Assembly (NCBI GenBank): GCA_963639765.1
Contig: CAVHXA010000008.1
Location: 27,824-91,823, forward strand
Length of the DNA stretch: 64,000 nucleotides
Source of the DNA: CAVHXA01 sp963639765
GTDB lineage: Bacteria > Bacillota > Clostridia > Oscillospirales > Oscillospiraceae
Direction of reading: 5' to 3'
Shown: piece by piece, positions 24,166 through 32,953 of the stretch
Layout of the letters: each line of letters starts with the position of its first letter
How positions within the stretch are numbered: the first letter of the stretch is position 1
Made by a program: the position numbers and the translations under genes
Notes under the pieces: model-generated
Seen by the model: only the letters and a program-made list of their open reading frames with translations
Databases searched by the model: none
Told to the model about the DNA's origin: nothing

Positions 24166-26160
24166 CTAACCGGCCTGCTCCTGCGTATCCGGGACGGCAA
24201 CAGCCTCCGTGCGGTAGATGAATTTTACGGAGCCCTCCATATCGTCGCTGATTCCGGAGAAGCTTCTGTAGTTTTGCGAAACGGTGATGATGGCCGAAAG
24301 TCGACTACTGAGACCTTCCAGATTATCGCTCAGCGCGTCCGCCAGCTTCTGAACACCCTCCTCGTTGAACGTACTCAGACCGTCGGACAGCTGCATGGCA
24401 CCGTCCCGAAGCTGGGTGATGCCCTCGATGAGCGCGGGCATATTGCTCTGGAGCGCAGCCGCGCCGTCACGGACGGAAGTCACACCGGCAGTGTAGGATG
24501 CAAGACCGGTATAGAAGGTGTTGTAGCTGTCCAGCTGCTGCTTAAGCGTCCGCAGGCTGGCAGCACCCTCAGAGGCCTGCTTGGCGGCCTGCGTGATTTC
24601 GTCCTGATTTTCCGTCAGCTTTTCCTCCACGACAGACCGGATCTGCTCTTCTGTTTTGGCGTCCACGGTGGCCTGTATCTCATCTGAGGCCATCTGTGCC
24701 GCAAGGTTCTGCGAAATGGCGGCCTGGACGGTCTGACCGGCCATTTGCTGCTCCAGCGCGGCCTTGAGCATCTCCTGCTGCCGGGTTTCGATGATTCCGG
24801 CAGCCACGCCTGCGTCATAGGTTTCCTGCGTCAGCCCGGCAGCCTCCAGCACCTGCTGCCAGACATTCTCCTGCACCGCGGCGGTTACCTGCTCCTTTGC
24901 CGCTTCCTCCACGGCCTGTGTCACGGCGGCCCGGACGGTGTCCTCCTGGGCACGTACGGCAGCTTCCACCTGACTGCGGGCCTGCGCCTCGGCATAGGCG
25001 TCCGGATCGTCCAGCTGGGCCAGAACGGCGCTGAGGGTTTCGGAATAATTGCTGACGGTCAGGGTGGGGAGCGAAAGGCCGGAAGCCGCGATCTGTGTAT
25101 TGGCCTCGGCCAGCAGCGTATCAAACACCTGCTTGGCACCTTCGTTCAGGCTGGCGCTGCCGGCATCCAGCTGATTCAGACCGTCAACGATCTGATCTAC
25201 GCCGTCAGACAGCTCTCCGGACTTTTCCAGCAGGGTGCACAGGCCGTCGTACAGCTCGGAAGAGCCGCTGATAAGCTGATCCATGGCGTCTGTGAGCTTG
25301 CCGACGGAGCTGCTGAGTGCATCGAGGTCAAGACCGTCTGCCGCATCCGCGTCCAGATCGTCGAACACGGAGTTGGTAACAATGGTTACGGCGGTGGTCA
25401 GCTCAAAATCGGTGACATCCGCACTGATTTCCACGAAATCCGGGATTTCCAGCGTGTCGGCATCCAGCCCCAGATCCTCCTGCAGACCGGGGAAGGCCAG
25501 CCCAACCACAACGGTCCGATTGCCGTCGTTGATGAGCCTGCCGCTGCTTACGGCAACGTTTGTAAAGCGGTCACTGTCCAGCAGCACACCGGTCAGCGTG
25601 ACAAAGGGCACATAAATCCTTTCCTCTCTGCCGTCGATCGTCACCATTTCATACTGGCGATTCTCATAGTCAAAGCGGATGGTTACGCGGCCGCTCTTTC
25701 CGGCCAGCTCCTCCGGATCGATCTCCTCGCCGTCCAGCAGATAGGTGATATGCATTTCAACGGGCAGATCCTTTTCCGTGGTGCCCTGATAGAAGATGTC
25801 ACTGCCCCGGGCATCCCAGACCAGCGCACCGTCCGCGCCGCTGCTGCAGGTCTCGTCGCCCTTGACATTTTCCACATCGGCGAGCTCGGAGCGGTCGTTC
25901 AGCGTGGCCTGACCCTGCGTGTTCTTCAGCCAGTCGCTGACAATAATCTTTTCCGCGCTGCCGTCGGTGCCGGCGATGACGTATACCGTCTCGTCCTTGG
26001 CAGCGGGTTCCTTTTCCGGATTCTGCGCACGGACGGCTTCGCTTTCCACGACGACGTTCTGCTGCTCCTCTTCGCCGGATACGGCGAAGGCAGTTACCCC
26101 AACGGCACTGCCCACAAGGGCCAGCGCCAGCACAAGAGCAATGATACGATTTTTATTCAT
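24166..26160 (-). CDS. Secreted helical protein with L-x-x-G repeats, RND exporter partner
   Basis: A 664-residue exported protein: an N-terminal signal or anchor helix (1-25), a strand-rich domain (about 60-260), then a long helical part with repeats such as LYDGLCTLLEKSGELSDGVDQIVDGLNQLDAGSASLNEGA and a second set near the end (LIEGITQLRDGAMQLSDGLSTF). Such apolar ladder repeats occur in YhgE/Pip-like proteins and in partners of MmpL-type exporters. The middle is an alanine/glutamine-rich coiled coil. It lacks the multiple C-terminal helices of true YhgE. The gene overlaps the MmpL gene by 8 bp with AAGGAGG inside it, so the two products are translationally coupled. Confidence 0.78.
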   Translation of the reverse strand: MNKNRIIALVLALALVGSAVGVTAFAVSGEEEQQNVVVESEAVRAQNPEKEPAAKDETVYVIAGTDGSAEKIIVSDWLKNTQGQATLNDRSELADVENVKGDETCSSGADGALVWDARGSDIFYQGTTEKDLPVEMHITYLLDGEEIDPEELAGKSGRVTIRFDYENRQYEMVTIDGREERIYVPFVTLTGVLLDSDRFTNVAVSSGRLINDGNRTVVVGLAFPGLQEDLGLDADTLEIPDFVEISADVTDFELTTAVTIVTNSVFDDLDADAADGLDLDALSSSVGKLTDAMDQLISGSSELYDGLCTLLEKSGELSDGVDQIVDGLNQLDAGSASLNEGAKQVFDTLLAEANTQIAASGLSLPTLTVSNYSETLSAVLAQLDDPDAYAEAQARSQVEAAVRAQEDTVRAAVTQAVEEAAKEQVTAAVQENVWQQVLEAAGLTQETYDAGVAAGIIETRQQEMLKAALEQQMAGQTVQAAISQNLAAQMASDEIQATVDAKTEEQIRSVVEEKLTENQDEITQAAKQASEGAASLRTLKQQLDSYNTFYTGLASYTAGVTSVRDGAAALQSNMPALIEGITQLRDGAMQLSDGLSTFNEEGVQKLADALSDNLEGLSSRLSAIITVSQNYRSFSGISDDMEGSVKFIYRTEAVAVPDTQEQAG

Positions 26161-28249
26161 GGCAGAGTACCTCCTTCTTGGCGGGCAGCGTGCGCATGCC
26201 CAGCGTTGTCCTGCAGATGACCTTGTCGCACAGAATCAGCAGCGCGGGCAGCAGGAGCAGCACCAGCAGCATACTGACCACGGCACCCCGGGCCATGAGC
26301 ATGCACATGGATTGAATGATGTCGATATTGGAGTAGATCGCAACGCCAAAGGTGGCGGCAAAGAGCCCCAGACCGCTGACGATGATGGACGGCGCGGACA
26401 CCCGCAGGGCCGTCATGACGGCATCGCGGCTTTCTTTCCCGGCGGCCCGCTCAACCTTATACCGGGAGGTCATCAGGATGGCGTAGTCCACCGTAGCGCC
26501 CAGCTCGATGGTACTGATGCAGATGGGGGCGATGAAGGGAAGCGACTGGCCAAGATAATGGGGCAGGCCCAGGTTGATGAAAATGCCAAGCTCAATGACC
26601 GCAATGAGGATAAAGGGCAGCGAGATGCTCTTTTCCACCAGCGCGATAATGAGAAAGATGGCCGCAATGGACACGGCGTTGACCACCTTGAAGTCCTGGT
26701 CGGTGGTCTCGATCATATCCTTCATACAGGGGGCCTCGCCGATGAGCATGGCAGAGTCGTCATACTGCTTGACAATGGCGTTCAGCTCGTCAATCTGCCG
26801 GCTGACATCGTCGCTGGCCACCTTGCAGTCGGAGTTGATGAGCATCAGCTCCCACTGATCGTTTTTCAGGACGCTGCGGATGGAGTCGGGCAGAATTTCC
26901 TCCGGCACCAGCGGGCCGACAACACTTTCCAGACTCAGGACATATTTTACGCCGTCCACCTGCTCCATCTCATCGATCATACGGCGCAGGTCGGCACTGT
27001 CCAGGTCAGAGCGAACCAGCAGCATGTGGGTAGAGGCAATGTCAAAATCCGCACTGAGCCTGCTGTTTGCAATCACATAATCCATATCCTCCGGCAGACA
27101 CTGACCCATGTCGTAGTAGACCTCGTCGTTGGTCCTGCTGTAGCCGTAACAGGCCGGAGCAATAAGCAGGGCGAAGATCAGCAGAAAGACCGGGAATTTT
27201 CTGCACACGCCGCCGGCGAACCGGGCCGCGTCGGGGATGAGGGAACGGTGCCGGGTCTTCTGCAGGGGCTTGTCCAGCAGGAGAATCATGCCCGGCAGTA
27301 TGGTGACGCAGGCAATCACACCCAGCAGAACGCCCTTGGCCATAACGATGCCCAGGTCCCGGCCCAGCGTAAAGCTCATAAAGCACAGGGCGATAAAGCC
27401 CGCGATGGTGGTAATGGAGCTTCCGACAACGGAGCTGAAGGTGGCATGGATGGCGTTTGCCATGGCATCGTCGCGCTGCTCACCCATACTCAGATGCTCG
27501 TTATAGCTGTGCCACAGAAAAATGGAGTAGTCCATGGTGACAGCCAGCTGAAGCACGGCGGACAGGGCCTTTGTGATGTAGGAGATCTCTCCGAAGAAGA
27601 AGTTGGTGCCCAGATTGAAGATAATGGCCATGCCGATGCTGGCCAGAAACACAAGGGGGATGAGCCAGCTGTCCAGAAAAATCATCATGGCGACGCAGGC
27701 ACACAGAACCGCAAGCCCCACATACACCGGCTCTTCCTTCTCGCACAGGTCCTTCAGGTCGGTAACCAGTGCGGACATGCCGGAGACAAAGCACTGCTTT
27801 CCGGCAATGGATCGAATCTCCCGGATGGCGTCCATGGTAACGTCCTCCGAGGTGGCGCTGTCAAAGAAAACGGCCATCATGGTGGCGCTGTCGCTGTTGA
27901 AGGCGTCGTAGATTTTATCGGGAAGCAGCTCCATGGGCACGGAGATATCCAGAAGGGAGTCGTACCACAGAACGCTGTCCACGTGATCCACGGCCTCGAT
28001 CTTTTCCTTCAGGGCAGCTACATCCTTCGGGGCCATATCCTCCACGATAACAAAGGAAAACGCGCCCTTTCCAAAGTCATCCTTCAGAGCTTCCTGTCCG
28101 ACAACGGTGTCCATGTCATCGGGCAGGTAGTTCAGCATGTCATAGTTGATCCGGGTGGACAGGATTCCAAACACCGACGGAATGAGCAGCAGTATGCCGA
28201 CCACCAGAATCACCACGCGATGCTTGACGATCGCTTTTGCGGCTTTCAT
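26153..28249 (-). CDS. MmpL/RND-family exporter
   Basis: A 698-residue transporter with twelve predicted helices in two six-helix halves, each with an extracytoplasmic domain after the first helix. The paired proton-relay type Asp-Tyr motifs appear in both halves: AVTMDYSIFLWHSY (near 240) and GATVDYAILMTSRY (near 590). The extracytoplasmic part begins RINYDMLNYLPDDMDT, a common opening in this family. Substrate is unknown; Gram-positive relatives export lipids, antimicrobial compounds or surface glycolipids. It follows DUF308 and TetR genes on the same strand. Confidence 0.88.
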   Translation of the reverse strand: MKAAKAIVKHRVVILVVGILLLIPSVFGILSTRINYDMLNYLPDDMDTVVGQEALKDDFGKGAFSFVIVEDMAPKDVAALKEKIEAVDHVDSVLWYDSLLDISVPMELLPDKIYDAFNSDSATMMAVFFDSATSEDVTMDAIREIRSIAGKQCFVSGMSALVTDLKDLCEKEEPVYVGLAVLCACVAMMIFLDSWLIPLVFLASIGMAIIFNLGTNFFFGEISYITKALSAVLQLAVTMDYSIFLWHSYNEHLSMGEQRDDAMANAIHATFSSVVGSSITTIAGFIALCFMSFTLGRDLGIVMAKGVLLGVIACVTILPGMILLLDKPLQKTRHRSLIPDAARFAGGVCRKFPVFLLIFALLIAPACYGYSRTNDEVYYDMGQCLPEDMDYVIANSRLSADFDIASTHMLLVRSDLDSADLRRMIDEMEQVDGVKYVLSLESVVGPLVPEEILPDSIRSVLKNDQWELMLINSDCKVASDDVSRQIDELNAIVKQYDDSAMLIGEAPCMKDMIETTDQDFKVVNAVSIAAIFLIIALVEKSISLPFILIAVIELGIFINLGLPHYLGQSLPFIAPICISTIELGATVDYAILMTSRYKVERAAGKESRDAVMTALRVSAPSIIVSGLGLFAATFGVAIYSNIDIIQSMCMLMARGAVVSMLLVLLLLPALLILCDKVICRTTLGMRTLPAKKEVLCHE

Positions 28250-28289
28250 AACGAGCTTCAGTCCTTTCTGATCCGGGCAGGGAAGAATG

Positions 28290-28886
28290 TTACCTGTCCT
28301 CTACTTCATAACCGTCCGCTTCAATAACATCGGGACGCTGATTGCGGACAATCTTTACCGTGCACAGGGCCACACAGAGATTCATGGCACCGTCGAGCAG
28401 CAGGGACAGACCGGAAAGACCAACCAGTGCTGCCGAGCCGGCCGCCGAGCGAAAAATGAGCAGTGCGCCGAAGGCACAGGCCACGACGGCAAATACAAGA
28501 ACAAGCCACCAGTGCCGGATGCCAAAGCTGCGGGCGTCCAGAGCGATCTGCACCTTGAACAGACCGTCGGCCAGCACGGGGATTCCGAGCATGATGCTCA
28601 GAAAGCGCATGGTACCGGCAGGATGGGCTGTCACGATGACACCCAGCACAATGAGCAGTGCGCCGAAGGCCAGATCATACTGAAAGGCCAGCCGGAACAG
28701 GTCTCTGGAGAAGTAACCAACCAGCTTGATGAGGCCGAATACGATCATTCCCGCACCAAGCAGCCGCCCGATCCACATTGCGGAGGTTTCCGGACGGATC
28801 AGCAGAACCGCTCCAAGCACACAGAACAGAATCGAAATGACAATATAACCGACCTTTGCGGTCTTCATCGGTATGACGGAACGCAT
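28290..28886 (-). CDS. DUF308 (HdeD-like) membrane protein
   Basis: A 198-residue protein with six predicted membrane helices and the repeated DUF308 pattern, for example ILFCVLGAVLLIRPETSAMWIGRLLGAGMIVFGLIKL followed by AFGALLIVLGVIVTAHPAG. Related HdeD contributes to acid resistance in enterobacteria; here the role is unknown. Start at 28886 is chosen because AGGGAG lies 8 nt upstream; an in-frame upstream extension has no membrane character. It precedes the exporter by 40 bp, so probably the same transcript. Confidence 0.82.
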   Translation of the reverse strand: MRSVIPMKTAKVGYIVISILFCVLGAVLLIRPETSAMWIGRLLGAGMIVFGLIKLVGYFSRDLFRLAFQYDLAFGALLIVLGVIVTAHPAGTMRFLSIMLGIPVLADGLFKVQIALDARSFGIRHWWLVLVFAVVACAFGALLIFRSAAGSAALVGLSGLSLLLDGAMNLCVALCTVKIVRNQRPDVIEADGYEVEDR

Positions 28887-29146
28887 CCGACCAGCTCCCT
28901 TTCCGGTGCCCGATTGCGGGCACATTGTTCTCACACGGTGGAAGTATACGCCTTTTCCGCTGAATCGGAATAGACAAAAAAACGCCCGGTGTCTCAAATC
29001 CGGACACCGGGAGCCTGTTTGACTGAAATTTGGACAGAATCTGGGATTTGTCTGAAAGGCGGCAGACCGCGCCGCTTCCGGAAATGCCGAACAGATGCGC
29101 CTGCAGCGCTCTGCGCATCCTTTCTGACGGATGCTGCGGTGCGGCC

Positions 29147-29710
29147 TCAGGTTCTTTCTGTTTCCAGACTGTGCCGAATGGCGACGTCGGGCATGCCGTG
29201 GCACAGCTGAAGTATTCGCTCCAGCTCCCCGATGGCATCACCGTCCATGCCCTGACTGATCCAGCTCACGCACATGCCGAAAAGTGCGCAGCCGATAAAG
29301 CGGATGAGGATCTGCCGGTCCGCCTCGTTGATGGGGCTGTCAAAGGCAGAGTCTGTATAGGCCGTTACGGCGTATGTACACAGACGCAGCAGCCCCCGCT
29401 CAAGCATGTCCCAGCTGACAGACTGGTAGATGTGGGTTACCGCCCGCCTGTTTTCCAGCGCAAACCGGAAAGCCTCCTGAAAGCACTCGTTCAGCGAGAC
29501 GATGGTGGGATATTTCCGGATGAGGTCGTCGATATATCCGGTAACGATGGTATCCAGCAGGGCGGGGATGTCCTGATAGTGATAGTAGAAGGAGTTGCGG
29601 TTGATGCCGCAGTCTTCCACAATCATCCGAACGCTGATTTTGTTCAGAGGATGTTCGTTGAGCAGCTTGAGGAATGAGGCCTTGATGGCCAGCTCGGTAA
29701 AATCCGCCAT
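29147..29710 (-). CDS. TetR-family transcriptional regulator
   Basis: A 187-residue protein with an N-terminal TetR HTH: ELAIKASFLKLLNEHPLNKISVRMIVEDCGINRNSFYYHYQDIPALLDTI. The C-terminal part resembles TetR_C of the DhaS/YxaF-like group. Start at 29710 is set by GAGGTG 4-5 nt upstream. Located 260 bp upstream of the DUF308/exporter genes on the same strand, it is a likely autoregulated repressor of that unit. The inducer is unknown. Confidence 0.88.
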   Translation of the reverse strand: MADFTELAIKASFLKLLNEHPLNKISVRMIVEDCGINRNSFYYHYQDIPALLDTIVTGYIDDLIRKYPTIVSLNECFQEAFRFALENRRAVTHIYQSVSWDMLERGLLRLCTYAVTAYTDSAFDSPINEADRQILIRFIGCALFGMCVSWISQGMDGDAIGELERILQLCHGMPDVAIRHSLETERT

Positions 29711-29888
29711 AGACACCTCACAGTTCGGGATGTTGATTCCGGTATGCCTCGCGGGGCAATTCGCCCCGCCTCGCATTGCATGGGGAGCTGCAACAGAAAA
29801 CTTTCAGGGCGGACATGGGAAATGTCAGACCGCGCAGCTGTGCATTCCGGCCCAAAACCGGCAGCACCCGGCGATCCGGCCCCGGAGC

Positions 29889-32636
29889 TCAGCGCACGGA
29901 AAAGTCCTGGCTGGCCAGCAGTCTGCCGTCGATATAGATTTCCAGGGTATAGTCTCCTGCGGTCTGCGGCGTTTCGTCCACGCTGCCGACAAAGATGCCG
30001 CCGTCCCACAGACTGTTCCAGGCAACGTCGTCGCGGCTCTGCAGAGAAACAACGCTGCCGCTGCTGTCTCGCAGAACATACAGCAGATGAACGGTATCGT
30101 CGCCGGAAGAGCACGAAGCCTGTACGGCAAACGCGATCCTTTCAGAGGGAGAGAAGCTGGAGCGTGTCTGCGAAAGGTTGTTTTTTGTAAAGGTCTCCTG
30201 CTGCGGACGCAGCCACATGACCATTGCGATGACCCGGATATCGTGCTCGGTATAGGCTGCGGCAGCGGGAATCTGCATGGTACACTGCGTTTCACCCTCG
30301 GGCACCTCGCCGGCTCCGGTGGTGATGCTTACGGTATAGGTTGTGCCGGGAAGCAGCGTGCCGAACACGGCGGAGGTTTCTTCAACGGTGAGGGTCTGCG
30401 TAAAGCTTTCGCCGGCAATCTCGGCCTGTGCCGTAACATTCCAGCTGCCGGGTGCCAGCGGCGAATCACAGGTCCAGGAAACGGTGGCGGTGCCGTCGTT
30501 GTTCGCTGCGGCGGCGAGGTCGGAAATGGACAGTGCGGGGATTGTAACGGCCAGGTTGTTGAGCTCGGATTCCTTCAGACCGTCGCAGGCCAGAGTGAAT
30601 GTATAGTCTGTTTCACTGGCCAGAGATTCCCAGGTATAGAAGATCTCCGACATGCCGTCGGACTGAATCAGGCGTTCTTCGCTTGTTCCGTCCGGAGCCG
30701 TACAGGTGACGGTCCATTCCTCGGGCAGACTGCCGGAGGCGGTCCAGGCCAGGCTGACGGAGTCCTTGCTCATGCTTGAGAGGGTGAAATTTTTAAGGGT
30801 TACGGAGATCTCGGTTGTAAAGCTGAAGGAGGTCTCGCCGATGACCTGTGCGCCGTCGGCTGCAGAAAGCGTGATGGTGTATTGGGTGCCCGGGTTCAGA
30901 CCCTTGAGAAGAACGGCTGTGCCGGAAAAGTTTGCCGACTGGATGGGACCGCCGGTATCGGAAAGAACAAGCATCCATTCCTCCGGGATAACGCCGGAGA
31001 CGCTGAAGTCAAGCTGAACCTCTGTGTCGGTAAGCAGAGAGGGGGTGATTGCCTCAATGGCGGTGGTGTTGTCGGTTACGGCCGTGACCTGGGTGATGCC
31101 GCTCAGCGGCTGTGTGGACTGCAGAGTAAAGAGGTAGCTCACGCCCTTGCTCAGCCCGGTAAAGGTGTTGCCGCCGGCCTCATAGGGCTGGCTGAAGACA
31201 TTGCCGTAGCTGTCGGAGCAGTAAACGGTCAGCTCCGCCGCGGGATCCGAATCGGCCTCAAGCGTGACGGTAACGGTATCTGTTCCGCTTACACGGGCCG
31301 TCATGGAGAGGACATGCATTGTGGGCAGCGCTTCGTTTACGGAGGCGGTAGAAACCGTGCCTTGCGTATCGGCGGGTGCAGCGGTGTCCCAGGGCCGGAT
31401 AAAGACGATGAATACACCCAGAAAAACCACAACCGCAGTCATTGCGATTATCACGGGCACAAGAACCCGGCGGGCCTGTGCGGTTTTCTCGGCTGCGCGC
31501 AGGGAGGACTGCGGATCGGGCTGCGTGTCGGACGGCATGTCGGACTGTGCACGGTGCTCGGCGATGATGGCATCCACCGTTTCCTGATTTGCGGCAATCC
31601 GGTCTTCGGTCCCGACAGAAGGACTGTCGGCCGGAGCAGTGTCACCGTCTGCATCGTCAGCCATCTGTGCTTCGTCGGCCTCGGGAGCCTGTGCCGTGGA
31701 AAGAGGCGGAACGATCAGGTCGTCGGAAATGCGGTTGCGCTGCATATACAGCTGAAGCTCCTGCTTGAATTCGCCCGGAGTCTGAAAGCGCGCGGCCGGG
31801 TCGGGTGCGCAGGCCTTGAGGATAAGGCCGGCCATTTCGTAGTCGGCATACATGGGAGCCGGCAGCTGGACTCCGGCAATACGCTGGGCTTCTGCCGCCC
31901 GGGAGCCGGTTTTTTCGTCTTCAAAGGGGGCATGTCCGCCATTGTAGATGCGGTACAGAACCATACCAAGAGAGTATGTGTCGATGGTTGCATTCAGGCC
32001 AAAGGTGCCCTCTGCTGTTTCGGGTGCGCTGTAGGCATTGAACTGGTCGTCCGGGATAAAGGCATAGCTGAGCGCATCAAGACGCACGGCACCAAGGTCC
32101 CCCAGCATATACTGTCCGCGCGGACCGACAAAGATGTTTGACGGCTTGACGTCGCGGTGCAGCAGACCGGCGGAACGATAGGCCTCCAGCGCGGTGCAGA
32201 TGTCGATGGACATGTTCAGCGCACGCAGATGCGTCATGGCGTTGTATTCCATGTAGGTGCGCAGGGTTTCACAGTATTCGCTCAGAAGATAGAGATCATA
32301 GCCGACCTCGTTTTCCTTTGGAGTGAGAAAGGAGCCCTGAAAGGGAAGAATATTGGGACACTCGCTCAGAGGCTCGATGGCATCAAGCTCCTGAACCAGT
32401 TCCTGAGACAGACGATTATAGTATTCCCGGGCTTCGGCTTCGTCTTTTACTGCACCGGAGAACATAAGAGCCTGGACATTTTCGGGCGACACAGGGATGG
32501 AAATCCGTTTGATTGCGACCATGCGGTCGGTTTCTGCCTGACGAATCAGCCAGACAGTTCCCCGATTTCCTGAGCCGATGCAGTTGCCCGCAGTCATGTG
32601 GGGCAGCAGAGCAGAGACGGGATTGGTTTCGGCCAA
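29889..32636 (-). CDS. Transmembrane Ser/Thr protein kinase with FN3-like ectodomain
   Basis: A 915-residue receptor-like kinase. Kinase domain (15-300): glycine loop CIGSGNRGTVW, lysine in MVAIKRI, catalytic loop LLHRDVKPSNIF (near 160) and DLG in place of DFG. A juxtamembrane acidic linker leads to one membrane helix (about 393-415). The outer 500 residues consist of repeated fibronectin-III-like modules (for example SLAWTASGSLPEEWTVT and ATVSWTCDSPLAPGSWNVT). PASTA repeats, usual in PknB/Stk1, are absent, so the ligand differs from muropeptides. It is divergent from a zinc-ribbon/BIG2 protein, a plausible partner. Confidence 0.9.
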   Translation of the reverse strand: MAETNPVSALLPHMTAGNCIGSGNRGTVWLIRQAETDRMVAIKRISIPVSPENVQALMFSGAVKDEAEAREYYNRLSQELVQELDAIEPLSECPNILPFQGSFLTPKENEVGYDLYLLSEYCETLRTYMEYNAMTHLRALNMSIDICTALEAYRSAGLLHRDVKPSNIFVGPRGQYMLGDLGAVRLDALSYAFIPDDQFNAYSAPETAEGTFGLNATIDTYSLGMVLYRIYNGGHAPFEDEKTGSRAAEAQRIAGVQLPAPMYADYEMAGLILKACAPDPAARFQTPGEFKQELQLYMQRNRISDDLIVPPLSTAQAPEADEAQMADDADGDTAPADSPSVGTEDRIAANQETVDAIIAEHRAQSDMPSDTQPDPQSSLRAAEKTAQARRVLVPVIIAMTAVVVFLGVFIVFIRPWDTAAPADTQGTVSTASVNEALPTMHVLSMTARVSGTDTVTVTLEADSDPAAELTVYCSDSYGNVFSQPYEAGGNTFTGLSKGVSYLFTLQSTQPLSGITQVTAVTDNTTAIEAITPSLLTDTEVQLDFSVSGVIPEEWMLVLSDTGGPIQSANFSGTAVLLKGLNPGTQYTITLSAADGAQVIGETSFSFTTEISVTLKNFTLSSMSKDSVSLAWTASGSLPEEWTVTCTAPDGTSEERLIQSDGMSEIFYTWESLASETDYTFTLACDGLKESELNNLAVTIPALSISDLAAAANNDGTATVSWTCDSPLAPGSWNVTAQAEIAGESFTQTLTVEETSAVFGTLLPGTTYTVSITTGAGEVPEGETQCTMQIPAAAAYTEHDIRVIAMVMWLRPQQETFTKNNLSQTRSSFSPSERIAFAVQASCSSGDDTVHLLYVLRDSSGSVVSLQSRDDVAWNSLWDGGIFVGSVDETPQTAGDYTLEIYIDGRLLASQDFSVR

Positions 32637-32702
32637 GGTTGCATCCCTCCTGTTTTTAAGGGTGGCGGTACGCTGAGATAACCTTTAAGCGCACACAAAA
32701 CC

Positions 32703-32731
32703 ATCATAGGACATTTTTCGCGAAAAAGCAA
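32703..32731 (-). promoter_or_regulatory. Promoter of the Ser/Thr kinase gene
   Basis: Minus strand TTGCTT (32731-32726), 17-bp spacer, TATGAT (32708-32703). It lies back to back with the promoter at 32750-32778. Confidence 0.7.
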
Positions 32732-32749
32732 TCATTTCTCGAGCGGGAG

Positions 32750-32778
32750 TTGTATTTTCGCAGCCGTGGGAGTATAAT
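32750..32778 (+). promoter_or_regulatory. Promoter of the zinc-ribbon/BIG2 protein gene
   Basis: TTGTAT (32750-32755), 17-bp spacer, TATAAT (32773-32778); the leader to the ATG at 32954 is about 170 nt. Only 19 bp separate it from the divergent kinase promoter, so a regulator could control both. Confidence 0.7.
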
Positions 32779-32953
32779 GAGACGTCTTAACGGAAATATC
32801 GTGCGCAGCGGCGGCTGCGGCAGACGCAGGATGCGGCCCGCGCGATATTGCACCAAAGCAGATACAGCATTCCTTCTGAGTACCGGCTGCACTCTGGCAG
32901 TCCGAAAGCGCATGCAGAAAGAATTCCGTACACGCAAAGAAACGGAGGACGTT

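Noticed and set aside
25919..28327. 800-codon open frame on the plus strand opposite the MmpL gene
   Set aside because: GC-rich antisense frame with Gln/His/Gly-rich translation and no family motif; the minus-strand exporter is well supported.
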